From: Shinella fusca | Lineage (GTDB): Bacteria; Pseudomonadota; Alphaproteobacteria; Rhizobiales; Rhizobiaceae | Assembly (NCBI RefSeq): GCF_014203155.1 | Contig: NZ_JACHIK010000001.1 | Coordinates: 186,001-250,000 of the forward strand | Direction of reading: 5' to 3' | DNA: 64,000 nucleotides | In this document: positions 9,791-17,579 of the stretch, piece after piece | Layout: every line of letters begins with the position of its first letter | Numbering within the stretch: the first letter of the stretch is position 1 | Notes under the pieces: generated by a model | Seen by the model: the letters and a program-made list of their open reading frames with translations, nothing else | Databases searched by the model: none | What the model was told of the DNA's origin: nothing | Translations under genes and position numbers: made by a program

Positions 9791-9827
9791 AAGGTGTCGG
9801 TATATAGCCCTTTATGGGCGACACCTT
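9791..9827. repeat. Perfect 9-bp inverted repeat upstream of terminase
   Basis: AAGGTGTCG at 9791-9799 pairs exactly with CGACACCTT at 9819-9827. A second short stem (GCCC/GGGC) is nested in the loop. It lies between the membrane microprotein gene and the small terminase. It could be an operator, an RNA hairpin controlling terminase translation, or part of a packaging site. The sequence alone does not decide. Confidence 0.6.
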
Positions 9828-9840
9828 GAGAATGAATTTT

Positions 9841-10011
9841 CTACGGTCCGACGATAACCACGATGATCAATACCATGACCATGAGATAGAACGCCGTCGC
9901 AAAGTAGTACGTGGCGGTCGTCGCCGGCTCCCGCATGATCTGAAACAACCTCGCGATTGGCTTGGTTGCCTTTTCCTCCTGCCAACCCCTGCCGTAACCA
10001 GTGATGCGCAT
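9841..10011 (-). CDS. 56-residue single-pass membrane microprotein
   Basis: Translation from ATG 10011 gives 56 residues: a charged N-terminal half and a C-terminal membrane helix (FYLMVMVLIIVVIVGP). AAGGAG lies at good spacing upstream. It is located just before the terminase genes. Small tail-anchored phage proteins of this kind can be holin-like or host-membrane modifiers, but nothing here proves lysis. It is a real gene by start signal and composition. Confidence 0.6.
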   Translation of the reverse strand: MRITGYGRGWQEEKATKPIARLFQIMREPATTATYYFATAFYLMVMVLIIVVIVGP

Positions 10012-10073
10012 GCGGGCTCCTTTTCAGAGAGAAGCCGGACCTAAGCCCGGCTCTCGTTTTGGGGATGCGGGGG

Positions 10074-10301
10074 TTAGGCGAAGATGCCGCCATAACTTCG
10101 GGCGTAGTGGATGCGCAGGCCGAAAATGGTCAATCGGCCGTCATCGTAGTGGAACAGCTTCGGCAGAAGACCAACCGCCAGCTTGGCCGAATAGCCCTTC
10201 CCGTCGCCTACCGTCCCGCGCTCCCACATGAGACGGAAGAGGCGCACATGCTTCTGGCTGTCGTCATAGCGGAATACGCGCTTGACGCGGAGGTTGCGCA
10301 T
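10074..10301 (-). CDS. Hypothetical phage protein, 75 residues
   Basis: A basic 75-residue protein, Arg/Lys and aromatic rich, with AAAGGA before ATG 10301. No domain is recognised. Short beta-like alternation (HYDDGRLTIFGLRIHYARS) suggests a small fold. It lies in the same direction and spacing as its neighbours in the leftward operon. Confidence 0.6.
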   Translation of the reverse strand: MRNLRVKRVFRYDDSQKHVRLFRLMWERGTVGDGKGYSAKLAVGLLPKLFHYDDGRLTIFGLRIHYARSYGGIFA

Positions 10302-10330
10302 GCTGGTTCCTTTCTGCTGGGGTGGAGGGG

Positions 10331-10735
10331 TTAGGCCCAGACCTTACCTTTTCCTTGGGTCTGGCAATAAGCATCGACTAGGTTCTCAGTGATGTTCTGG
10401 ATGGCGTAGGCTTCCATCTCTATGCCTGGGTTATCCTCGCCTATTACTTGGCGGACGAATTGCCAGACATGAACAGCCTCGTGAACGATAGTCGATATGA
10501 CCTCCATCGCGTCACGCTCGCTGCCTCTCCCTACAGTGACAAGGATGATATTTTGGTGTGTCGTGGAATTATTGAAGAGAGCGGTGTGCCCGCCCCATCC
10601 TGCAATTGATGGATAGTCGGCGCTAATGTTCCAGCGCTTCGCCTCCCGGTCCCACGCCGCTTCGCTCGGGCAAAAACCTATAGCGACCGGCTGCCAACCC
10701 TGATCCAACCAGACGACCTTGTCCGTTGTTGCCAT
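10331..10735 (-). CDS. Putative zincin-like phage protein with HExxH motif
   Basis: A 134-residue protein with the sequence IVHEAVHVWQF at about residues 82-92, which contains an HExxH zinc-protease signature, and Glu-rich residues about 15-20 positions later (GIEMEAYAIQNITE) that could supply a third ligand. The motif and its helical context resemble minimal metallopeptidase-like proteins of phages and mobile elements. Whether it cleaves peptides is unknown. It lies between the 58-residue gene and a small basic gene ahead of terminase. Confidence 0.6.
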   Translation of the reverse strand: MATTDKVVWLDQGWQPVAIGFCPSEAAWDREAKRWNISADYPSIAGWGGHTALFNNSTTHQNIILVTVGRGSERDAMEVISTIVHEAVHVWQFVRQVIGEDNPGIEMEAYAIQNITENLVDAYCQTQGKGKVWA

Positions 10736-10760
10736 TAGACGCTCTTAGTGGGGGCCATGT

Positions 10761-10937
10761 TCAGTATCCCCTTGCCGGGTTGTCACAGTAACCGTCGCGG
10801 TCATAGTGGCGAGGGCGGTCAACGGTGACCGTGGCAGCTTTCATCGCCTCGTAGGCCATGGCGTAGCGCGGATCTGACTTCATCCGCTCTTCGTGCTTGA
10901 GAACAATATCCCGGAGCCTATCGCGAAACTCATTCAT
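10761..10937 (-). CDS. Hypothetical phage protein, 58 residues
   Basis: ATG 10937 is preceded by a GGAG-type ribosome-binding site and gives 58 residues, helical and charged at the N-terminus (FRDRLRDIVLKHEERMK). No family is recognised. It is the first gene after the candidate structured RNA; its ribosome-binding site lies directly after the terminator-like hairpin. Confidence 0.55.
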   Translation of the reverse strand: MNEFRDRLRDIVLKHEERMKSDPRYAMAYEAMKAATVTVDRPRHYDRDGYCDNPARGY

Positions 10938-10959
10938 CGCTCTCTCCGTGAATCGGAAA

Positions 10960-10985
10960 GCCCGCCACCAGTGAAGGCGACGGGC
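10960..10985 (-). terminator. Terminator-like hairpin ending the candidate RNA
   Basis: On the minus strand GCCCGTCGCC and GGTGGCGGGC form a 10-bp stem (two G-U pairs) with a 6-base loop, followed by TTT. This looks like a short intrinsic terminator or a processing stem. It marks the 3' boundary of the non-coding stretch. Confidence 0.6.
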
Positions 10986-11639
10986 GAGGATTGCCGGGCG
11001 ATTCCTACGCGAACTGCCTTAATCCCTTGGGGCTCACTCGCTCGGGAGGCTCTACGCTACCACTCGTCCGGGCTTCGCGTCATTGCGGGCCGCAGTGGCG
11101 GGGCCTCGCGGGCGCGTCTGTTACGGCTATGCCGTATGGGGTCGGGAAGGCGTCGGTTGTTCACGGTCTCTGCCCCTCGCCTGATCCTTCGGGACTTGCC
11201 CGAGATAGCAGGGTCCTAGGAACGCCGGGCCCAGCTTGGTTACGCGCGCTACTGGTCTCTTCTTCCCGATCTCGTTTGCCTTTCGGCGAATATTCGAGGC
11301 TGGGGCTTCCCCACTCCGCGCCGTAGACCGGTATGTTGACCCGTTCCGCGCCTCGCTATCAGGCTTCTGGCCTCCTGTTGGAGCGCCTTACCTGCCGGTT
11401 TCTCTGTATCGCCATCCAAGCCGTTCAACCGGAAACGGGCCAAGGTCGCGGCCGGGGAGTGTACCGGCGCTCGTGAAACTGATTGTCGGGCTACCCTCCC
11501 GGCTTGGCCGCTGTCGACGGTTGCGTATCCGTCACTTCGATGGGCGGGGCGCAGCGGCTTCCCCTGGTATTCGACGCCCTCAGGCGCAAATCGCCACTAT
11601 AGTTTTCATATACCTTATTCGGGTTCCGAGTGGAATCCC
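10960..11639 (-). ncRNA. Candidate large structured prophage RNA (about 680 nt)
   Basis: Between genes ending at 11643 and starting at 10937 there is about 700 bp with no ORF that has a start signal or normal composition on either strand. On the minus strand it holds many tight hairpins: 11621-11639; a nested pair 11508-11513/11552-11557 around 11516-11520/11529-11533; 11451-11468; 11421-11438; 11361-11373; 11301-11313; 11189-11203; 11122-11136; and the terminal stem at 10960-10985. It lies in a prophage late operon near the terminase, a typical setting for ornate large phage RNAs such as GOLLD and ROOL. Membership in either class is not shown. Strand and ends are inferred. Confidence 0.6.
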
Positions 11640-11642
11640 ATA

Positions 11643-12203
11643 TCAAGCAATTTTTCTCAGTTTCCCGCGATTTTCGTATCCGAAGTGAACAGCAAGTGCA
11701 GTGAGCCCCTGCTTCAGCATTTCTACATAAGCGCGCTGGAGGTTCTTGCTCTGAGCCAGGTCGGCAACCGCCCTGCCTTCGCCGGCAACCTTCACCATGA
11801 CGTCGTAACCGATGCCGAGGACTCGCCGGCAGTCGGCGAGGTCAATCCCGGCTTGTATCTGCCGGTCGGACAGCGCCGAACGAGGCCCCCCGCCATCGAC
11901 AGGTTCGCGGCTATAGTCGAACGACCCAGCGCCAGCGCCGCCGAGGGCTTCCCAGATGCGACGGAATCGCTCCCCGGCCTTCACCTGCGCCTCATCGATG
12001 AGCCTGCGCTGCTCCAGCACGACGAGGGCGCTTTCCTTCATGTTCTTCACGCCCATGATTTTCTTCGGGTTCCACGTCTCGCCATCGTGGGCCCGATTGT
12101 AGAGCGGGTTATCAATCTCGCTGAGTTCGGGCTTTGCCTGGCTGTGACCGACTGCCGCCAGATCGATCCCGCCGAGCTTTGCCTTCCGTCCTCGTCTTGC
12201 CAT
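11643..12203 (-). CDS. DUF6456-like phage regulator
   Basis: A 186-residue protein. Residues about 75-115 carry AGERFRRIWE, then a SFDYSREPVDGGG stretch, then LSDRQIQAGIDL and a helical C-terminus ending ALAVHFGY. This resembles the DUF6456 family of alphaproteobacterial proteins, often seen in phage regions where other phages carry late-gene activators or antiterminators. A late-regulator role is inferred from this position, upstream of the packaging and head genes. The basic N-terminus (ARRGRKAK) could contact nucleic acid. Confidence 0.5.
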   Translation of the reverse strand: MARRGRKAKLGGIDLAAVGHSQAKPELSEIDNPLYNRAHDGETWNPKKIMGVKNMKESALVVLEQRRLIDEAQVKAGERFRRIWEALGGAGAGSFDYSREPVDGGGPRSALSDRQIQAGIDLADCRRVLGIGYDVMVKVAGEGRAVADLAQSKNLQRAYVEMLKQGLTALAVHFGYENRGKLRKIA

Positions 12204-12237
12204 TTTGGTGTTCCTCGTGTTCCGCCGTTCAAAGATA

Positions 12238-13602
12238 TCAGTTCGTTGTTCGCCGAAATTTCAGCATAGTCGTGGGCACGTTCGTCCCCGCCTCAGCAAA
12301 ACTGGCTACCGGCAAATCCTGCCAAGACCCGTCAAGTTCGCCGTGGTCATATCGGGCGGTCGCAGGAAGTATGGCGACCAGAATTCCGCCAGGCTTCAGG
12401 AACTTCTCAGCGTGGCGGACGTGCTTGACGTAGTGCCGGCCGTAGAAGGGCGGGTTCATGATGACGAAATCGAATTCCGGGCGGGGCGGCTGCTCAAGGA
12501 AATTGGCGGTGAGAACCGAATGCCCCTTCGCCCTCGCCTCGGCGGCGCGGCCGGCGTGATACTCTATACCGAAGCCGACATGGCCGAGCTTGCGAATGCC
12601 ATCAAGGATGCGCCCATCACCGCATGATGGCTCGAGAACTCGATGCCTAACGGGGTTCTCATCGAACTGACGCGGGGCATAAAGACCGGCGAAACTCAGC
12701 GCCTCGCCGACAACCTTTTCGGGCGTCCAATAGAACTGGAGGTCCTTCGATACAGCGGTGCTTGCTTGCGGCTTGGCGTCTTCTTCCTCGGCATCGGGCA
12801 ACACCTCTCCGTAAAACTCCGCCAACGCCCTGTTAATGTCTAGCAGGGCGAACTTGTCGAAGATCACATGCGCGTTGCCGTTCTGGAACTTGCGGATCGT
12901 GACGCCACGGTTAGGAGCCTTCGTCTCGATGCCGTCCTCGTCCTTTGTGACGTGGTGCGAGCCATCCATAACAACCTGGCCGGCGATACCGCCATCCCAA
13001 CGATGAAGGCCATCAATGCCAGCGAACTCGGCATGATCCATGAGCTTTTCACCGCGATAGGCGGCGAGCGCATTGATGATGTCCCTGATCTTGTCGCGAC
13101 CATAGGAACCCCAGCCACCGACATTCTGGACGATGACGCGCTTTGGCAGGCCGCTCACGCCGATCTTGACCTTGGAATGAGATTTGTAGGTTGGGTCCAA
13201 CTGGCTGAAAACTTCAGCAAGGCCGCGTAGGACATGAAAGCGCGGGCGCATCAGATAATCGCCGAACGTGGCCTTGGCATTATCGAAGGTCAGTTCCGGC
13301 GGGTTCTCGAATGTTCGCTCGAAGAGCCGCTTGTCGTCTGCGCTCGCAATCTGGTCAATCTGGCAGCGATCATATATCGCCCGCCAGCCAGACTTGAGGA
13401 GCGCCGCGAGAACGTCCCGCTCGCTCACGCTGGGCGAATGACGCGAGATGCTGCCGCCGAACTTTCCGCCTACGGATGCCGCCATTTCCAATCGGCCCCA
13501 AGCGGCCTTTACCGCTTCAATTGCGGCTGGAGCATTGGCGACCTTCTCTTCGTATTCGTCGATGAGGTCGGAAACTGTCCGATTGCGCGCAGGGAGATTC
13601 AT
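12238..13602 (-). CDS. DUF4942 protein with N6-adenine methyltransferase domain
   Basis: A 454-residue two-part protein. The N-terminal about 280 residues resemble the DUF4942 region found in phage and plasmid methylases. The C-terminal part is a Rossmann methyltransferase with VLEPSCGDGRIL (SAM-binding motif I, near 326) and IMNPPFYG, giving the NPPF catalytic motif at 383-386 that is typical of DNA adenine methylases. It likely methylates prophage or host DNA; the target site cannot be read from sequence. Its start overlaps the stop of the 87-residue gene upstream. Confidence 0.8.
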   Translation of the reverse strand: MNLPARNRTVSDLIDEYEEKVANAPAAIEAVKAAWGRLEMAASVGGKFGGSISRHSPSVSERDVLAALLKSGWRAIYDRCQIDQIASADDKRLFERTFENPPELTFDNAKATFGDYLMRPRFHVLRGLAEVFSQLDPTYKSHSKVKIGVSGLPKRVIVQNVGGWGSYGRDKIRDIINALAAYRGEKLMDHAEFAGIDGLHRWDGGIAGQVVMDGSHHVTKDEDGIETKAPNRGVTIRKFQNGNAHVIFDKFALLDINRALAEFYGEVLPDAEEEDAKPQASTAVSKDLQFYWTPEKVVGEALSFAGLYAPRQFDENPVRHRVLEPSCGDGRILDGIRKLGHVGFGIEYHAGRAAEARAKGHSVLTANFLEQPPRPEFDFVIMNPPFYGRHYVKHVRHAEKFLKPGGILVAILPATARYDHGELDGSWQDLPVASFAEAGTNVPTTMLKFRRTTN

Positions 13603-13862
13603 TGGCCGAACTCCATGAGCTGGCGATCAGCCTCGGTCGGCTCTTCGATGTGCGCGATTTGCTTGCGCTCCCACATGCAGCTGAGGTCGAAAACGACGCG
13701 CTTGCTGCGGCTCGCGCGGGCATCGAGAAAAAGCCCCGTGAAGCAGTCGGCACTTTCGGATTCATTATCCCACACCTCGATGCGGGCACCAGATTTCATG
13801 ACGGCGATCTTGCCGACTGGCGGGTAAAACGAGGGGCCCGCCCACGCGACGATCCCTTCCAT
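13599..13862 (-). CDS. Hypothetical phage protein, 87 residues
   Basis: ATG 13862 is preferred over a GTG at 13868 because AAGGAGG sits 7 bases before it. The product is a small beta-rich protein with acidic and aromatic residues and a C-terminal charged tail. No domain is recognised. Its stop overlaps the methylase start (ATGA), and it follows the GcrA-like gene. Confidence 0.55.
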   Translation of the reverse strand: MEGIVAWAGPSFYPPVGKIAVMKSGARIEVWDNESESADCFTGLFLDARASRSKRVVFDLSCMWERKQIAHIEEPTEADRQLMEFGQ

Positions 13863-13864
13863 CC

Positions 13865-14203
13865 TCACCCCTCCTTGCCGTTGATGATCGAGACGCGAGG
13901 CATGGAATGGACCTCGCCCGATACGTGGTGGCGCTCGACGGAGCGTATTCCGAAGCTATGGACACGCTTGCGAGGTGGCCGCTGGACCGGCTCGACGGCG
14001 TGCGGCTCCTCCTTGATGGTGATTGCCTGCTCCCTCTCCCACGTCCGCGCCGGGAAAAGATCACGATGCATGCTGGCCGTGCCCGACATGCTTCCCTTGG
14101 TGACGCCAACCATCTCAGCTATTTTCGAAGCAGACACCCCCTGATCCCAAAGCCTGGATGCTTCGTTCAATCTTTCCTCGGTCCATACGATCCGGTTAGC
14201 CAA
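13865..14203 (-). CDS. GcrA-like cell-cycle regulator homologue
   Basis: A 112-residue protein whose first 45 residues match the GcrA N-terminal pattern: WTEERLNEASRLWDQGVSASKIAE, then a helix-turn-helix-like segment with VTKGSMSG. In alphaproteobacteria GcrA binds sigma-70 RNA polymerase and activates promoters carrying methylated GANTC sites. The start is TTG 14203, with GGAGG six bases upstream, overlapping the end of the DnaA-like gene. The C-terminal half is less conserved. Next to a DNA adenine methylase, this suggests methylation-linked transcription control, which is inference. Confidence 0.75.
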   Translation of the reverse strand: MANRIVWTEERLNEASRLWDQGVSASKIAEMVGVTKGSMSGTASMHRDLFPARTWEREQAITIKEEPHAVEPVQRPPRKRVHSFGIRSVERHHVSGEVHSMPRVSIINGKEG

Positions 14204-14717
14204 GACGGGCCTCCATCTTTCGAACTGCGAAAAGGATGGTCGTATGATCGCGGCCGCCGAAAATTGCGCCGAGCTGCGGGAAAGACAGATCGGGCCGCGC
14301 CCTGTGGACGGCCAAGATGCAGGTATGCCGCGCTTCGACTACCGGGACAGACCGGCCCGGCCCCATAACCTGCGCATACGTGATGCCGGGGAAGTCCCGC
14401 AGAACATCGGCGATGATTTCCTTCGTCGGGCGACGGGAACCGGAAACATCGTTGCCGGCGGTCAGGCCGTTGATGGTCTGCTCATGGGCGCGGATGATAC
14501 CATCCTTCTCGTCAAGCCGCTCCTGCAACGATCGTGTTTCGGCCCTGAGCGCGATTACCTGTGCTGACAGGCGGGAGATTTCGTCGTGAAGCTTCTTCCG
14601 CTCCAGCGCGTTGACGAAGTTCCGTCCGCCTCCCATGAGGGCTTCCCGGCGCGCCTTTCCCTCCGCGAGATAGGCCGCAACATCTTCGACGGGCTTTGCT
14701 GAAACTTGAATGTTCAT
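14196..14717 (-). CDS. DnaA domain IV-like DNA-binding protein
   Basis: A 173-residue protein starting at ATG 14717 (ATGA overlap with the upstream gene). Residues 45-90 form a coiled coil. The last 80 residues match the origin-binding domain IV of DnaA, including an EARHTCILAVHRAR-type helix and GGRDHTTILFAV at 154-165, the DnaA signature that contacts DnaA boxes. There is no ATPase domain. It may bind DnaA-box-like sites in the prophage or host origin, either to initiate phage replication or to compete with host DnaA. Confidence 0.75.
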   Translation of the reverse strand: MNIQVSAKPVEDVAAYLAEGKARREALMGGGRNFVNALERKKLHDEISRLSAQVIALRAETRSLQERLDEKDGIIRAHEQTINGLTAGNDVSGSRRPTKEIIADVLRDFPGITYAQVMGPGRSVPVVEARHTCILAVHRARPDLSFPQLGAIFGGRDHTTILFAVRKMEARLG

Positions 14718-15490
14718 CGCTGGAAACTCCTTTCGGAACGCCGCAGCTCGGCGGCAAGGTACTCTTCGCGGGTCAGGATTTTCTTCCCTGGCTTGGGAGG
14801 TTTGTCGGGTGGCTTGGTCTGGACGCGCTTCCACATCCGTTGGCGCAGGTACTTGGCCGCGGCACAGATCACCGTACGGCCCCCACCCTTCGCCTGCTCG
14901 ACATAGGCGCTGGAAAGACGCTTGGCCTCGGCGCGCTCCTCGTCCGACAGATCGCACCATGCACGAAATGCGTCGTCGTGGTCGTCGCTGGCTTGGGACG
15001 GCCATGAAGAAATCCAAGAATCGAAATCCGCGCGCTCGCGCGTTTCTTTTTCAATAGATTCCGAACGAAGTGAGGAATTACTGGTATCTTGGTGTATTGG
15101 TGTCTTTAGTGCGTCCGCGCTGCGTCCTGCTTGCGTCCCGCTTGCGTCTTCTGTGCGTCCAACGTCCTGATAACGTGAATAGTTACAAACAGTTATCTGC
15201 GTCTTTCCTGCGTCCGTTTTCGTCTTGATCATGCGTTCTTTTTCGAGCATCGAAAGGAACGTGCGGACTCGCTTATCGGAGCCCCATCGCCAAGCAGATT
15301 GGAGAGACCGCAACGTGGCGAACATGCTGCCGACCGGAACGTCCAGAACCTCATTGCCGACACGGTGGCGCGTCTCCTTCCAAGCCACATTGGCGATTAG
15401 CCACAGCCACGCCTCGCGCTGGCTAAGCTCCGCCGCCGCGAAAAGCTCGTGGTCGAATATTGAGGTCTGGACGCGGATCCACCTGCTCAT
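14714..15490 (-). CDS. Phage replication initiation protein (winged-helix)
   Basis: A 258-residue protein. The N-terminal region, starting MSRWIRVQTSIFDHELF, is a winged-helix module of the type seen in phage replication initiators: a helix-rich LSQREAWLWLIANVAW followed by SMFATLRSLQSAWRW and a recognition-like helix. The C-terminal half is charged and of low complexity. The start is ATG 15490, overlapping the RusA stop. Its position beside RusA and the DnaA-like gene fits a replication module. No helicase domain is present. Confidence 0.6.
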   Translation of the reverse strand: MSRWIRVQTSIFDHELFAAAELSQREAWLWLIANVAWKETRHRVGNEVLDVPVGSMFATLRSLQSAWRWGSDKRVRTFLSMLEKERMIKTKTDAGKTQITVCNYSRYQDVGRTEDASGTQAGRSADALKTPIHQDTSNSSLRSESIEKETRERADFDSWISSWPSQASDDHDDAFRAWCDLSDEERAEAKRLSSAYVEQAKGGGRTVICAAAKYLRQRMWKRVQTKPPDKPPKPGKKILTREEYLAAELRRSERSFQR

Positions 15491-15879
15491 GCGGCAAGCT
15501 CCTCCTCTGCCGCGCAGATGAACGCAACGACAGCAGGGCCTCCGAGATTGTCGGCCCACTTCGCCCTCACCTCTTCGGCCAGGCTGTCATCAGCAACGAC
15601 ACCGGCGGCTACCAGCGCATCTGAGACAGGCTTGATTAGGTTATCGAGGTCACGGGCGCGCTTCGTGCGCCAGTCTCGCTGGACGGCGATGTAGAGCCTG
15701 TACGGTCCATCAACCTTGCCATGGCGCGCGGAGGCGATCTCCCAAGCCGTCGCCTTCTTCCAGGCGGCATAGGGTTTGCTCTTCGTGCTGCGCACCTTTT
15801 CGCCGTCGTAAAAATGCGAGCGCATGGCGTTCGCTGACGGCGGCATGTCGGTGATCGGAATGCGGATGGCGCCTGTCAT
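15487..15879 (-). CDS. rusA: RusA-family Holliday junction resolvase
   Basis: A 130-residue protein with the RusA signature RDLDNLIKPVSDAL (acidic pair D77 and D79 with N80) and a second acidic pair near 97-98 (VADDSL). RusA enzymes are dimeric nucleases that resolve four-way junctions during phage recombination and before packaging. The ATG at 15879 overlaps the stop of the small upstream gene. Length fits the family (about 120-130 residues). Confidence 0.85.
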   Translation of the reverse strand: MTGAIRIPITDMPPSANAMRSHFYDGEKVRSTKSKPYAAWKKATAWEIASARHGKVDGPYRLYIAVQRDWRTKRARDLDNLIKPVSDALVAAGVVADDSLAEEVRAKWADNLGGPAVVAFICAAEEELAA

Positions 15880-16091
15880 GCCGCCACCCCGCTCTTGTCG
15901 CGAACGGACTGCTGGTGTTCCCTGTGCCAAGCCTTGTGGGCGCGATATGCGTCTCTTGCGGCGGTGAGGGCGTTGTATATCTCGCCCTCTGTGCATCCCA
16001 TGATCTGGGCAATCTCTGCCGTGTCGTGCTGGGCGTCTCGTCCGCCGAACAACTGGCCGATCTTGATGAGGGCTTCTTGGCCGAAGGTCAT
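15876..16091 (-). CDS. Hypothetical helical phage protein, 71 residues
   Basis: A 71-residue protein with a helix-turn-helix-like segment (TAEIAQIMGCTEGEIYNALTAARDA), suggesting DNA binding. It is coupled by ATGA overlaps to RusA and to the 54-residue gene upstream. Function unknown; in this position it might regulate the module or act with RusA. Confidence 0.55.
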   Translation of the reverse strand: MTFGQEALIKIGQLFGGRDAQHDTAEIAQIMGCTEGEIYNALTAARDAYRAHKAWHREHQQSVRDKSGVAA

Positions 16092-16252
16092 GCGCTCGCC
16101 CTCCTGTCATCGAGGGAGGCTACAAGTGCGCGGATGTCCTTGAGCATGGCGAGCTTCGCGGCTTGAGCTGCATTGCCATAGGTGGACATGCGGGCCTGGA
16201 GGCCAGAGATTTCGCCGTCGAGAAAGCGGAGCATGGGTTGGAGGCTCGTCAT
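16088..16252 (-). CDS. Hypothetical helical phage microprotein, 54 residues
   Basis: ATG 16252 to a stop overlapping the next start gives 54 residues, almost all helical with hydrophobic heptad-like spacing (LRFLDGEISGLQARM, AAKLAMLKDIRALVASL). It may form a small coiled coil. ATGA overlaps on both sides support it as a real gene. No known family. Confidence 0.55.
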   Translation of the reverse strand: MTSLQPMLRFLDGEISGLQARMSTYGNAAQAAKLAMLKDIRALVASLDDRRASA

Positions 16253-16962
16253 GCCGCTGCCCTCACCTGCTCAACCGCATACCCAGCCCATTGAGCTGCT
16301 GCCGCTTTCATCATGCCGGGGAAGGATCGACTCCGAAGCCTGGCGCGCTCCGGGCCGGGGGGCATCCGGTGGACGCGGTTCCACGCGATCCACTCCGGCG
16401 AACCGCGCTCGGGCTCCGTGAGCAATTCGGTCGGCTCAAGCTCGGGAAGGTTGCGCAGATACCAGCCGGTCGCCTTATATTCCGGATGTCCGAACCAGAA
16501 CGGCTGGACGATCTGCGGATCAGGAAGATCGTCAGGCATCCGATCCCGCGCCAGATCGTTCATTTCCGGGTTCTCGGCGGCGACACGATCAATCGGCGCG
16601 TTCCAGCATGCCTCGAAGATCGAGACGCCTTCCTCGAACTCGTCCTTCATGTCCTGCCAGGTGCGCCCCTTGGGAAGCTGCTTTGGCTCTGTCCACTTGC
16701 CCGGACCAGACATCCAGCGCCGCCCGGATCGGCAAAGGCGGGTGCATGGCGGATGCATGACGGCGAGAAGGTCCCAACCCTCGTTCAGGATGCCGCCGCG
16801 GATATCGCAGACGATGTGGCGATTGGAGCCGTCTTCTGCCGGGAGAATGTCGCAGGACCAGACGTCGTGGCCGAGATCGGCGAAGGCACGACGGGCAATC
16901 CCGCTCGTCTCGCACCCGACGAGGATGCGAAGAGGACGAAGGCCTATATCAAGCTGCTGCAT
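16249..16962 (-). CDS. Cytosine-C5 methyltransferase-like phage protein
   Basis: A 237-residue protein with ILVGCETSGIARRAF (a SAM-binding motif I variant) and VMHPPCTRLC, where the PPC triad at 71-73 is the catalytic motif of C5-cytosine methylases. It is shorter than a typical methylase and lacks an obvious target-recognition domain, so it may be a compact phage enzyme or an enzyme of related fold. ATG 16962 is preferred to GTG 16965 for ribosome-site spacing. Specificity cannot be told. Confidence 0.6.
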   Translation of the reverse strand: MQQLDIGLRPLRILVGCETSGIARRAFADLGHDVWSCDILPAEDGSNRHIVCDIRGGILNEGWDLLAVMHPPCTRLCRSGRRWMSGPGKWTEPKQLPKGRTWQDMKDEFEEGVSIFEACWNAPIDRVAAENPEMNDLARDRMPDDLPDPQIVQPFWFGHPEYKATGWYLRNLPELEPTELLTEPERGSPEWIAWNRVHRMPPGPERARLRSRSFPGMMKAAAAQWAGYAVEQVRAAA

Positions 16963-16983
16963 CACTCGCCCTCCCCGACTTCA

Positions 16984-17421
16984 TCACGGAGTTCCGGCGC
17001 GATCCATTCCACGAGGTCCGCGTATCTGTGCGACTTCTTCTGCCATCGACGAGCAAGCCAAAGCCTTGTCGACTGCGGCAAGCATCTCATCCACCTTAGC
17101 CAGACGGGCACGAAGTTCCTTTTGCTCACGGCGCGTCTCCTCGATTTTCGCCAGCTTGATTGCGTCCATTTCGTCACTGTCGATCCGGCGGGCGGTCCCT
17201 TCCCAGATCGCGCGGGCGCGGCGAAGAGTGAAATGCTTATCGACACGAGGAGCGATGAACCTGACAGCGTGATAATAGACGTTCTCCAGCTTCCCGTACC
17301 GCGCAGGGGGAAAAGCCAACCTCATATCCGTCTGTGCTTCTACTACCGGACTCATTGCTCTTGCCTTGGTGCGTTTCGCCTTGGGAGATTTCCCCAAGCT
17401 CTTGTCGTCACTTCCCAACAT
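16984..17421 (-). CDS. Hypothetical coiled-coil phage protein, 145 residues
   Basis: A 145-residue protein. Residues about 23-75 have an RYGKLENVYYHAVRF segment that looks like a small globular domain, followed by a basic-acidic coiled coil at about 85-125 (KLAKIEETRREQKELRARLAK). No family is recognised with confidence. It lies upstream of the methylase-like gene in the leftward operon. Confidence 0.55.
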   Translation of the reverse strand: MLGSDDKSLGKSPKAKRTKARAMSPVVEAQTDMRLAFPPARYGKLENVYYHAVRFIAPRVDKHFTLRRARAIWEGTARRIDSDEMDAIKLAKIEETRREQKELRARLAKVDEMLAAVDKALACSSMAEEVAQIRGPRGMDRAGTP

Positions 17422-17579
17422 CTTGTCGTCCTTCTGTGCGAACTTCGGTCTTGCTTAGAGCCGAAGGAGTTGCACATGAAGCGACCTTCAAAAGATAGTG
17501 ACGAGGCGAACCGCTTTCCGCAGGCGGCGGATGAGTTATCCGCCTCGTCACACAGGCCCGCCGCTGGCGAGACCGCATT

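Noticed and set aside
10938-11642. Group I or group II intron
   Set aside because: No maturase or endonuclease ORF, no domain V-type hairpin with flanking AGC/GAGC, and no group I P7-like core was seen. The genes on both sides are separate, not halves of one gene.
10893-11688. Plus-strand ORFs of 108-150 codons across the candidate RNA
   Set aside because: Arg/Ser/Pro-biased, no ribosome-binding site, opposite to the operon, and overlapping tight hairpins. They look like chance frames.
16962-17246. Overlapping 94-residue frame beside the coiled-coil gene
   Set aside because: It is antisense-free but out of frame with a better gene at 16984-17421, has an odd composition, and has no ribosome site.
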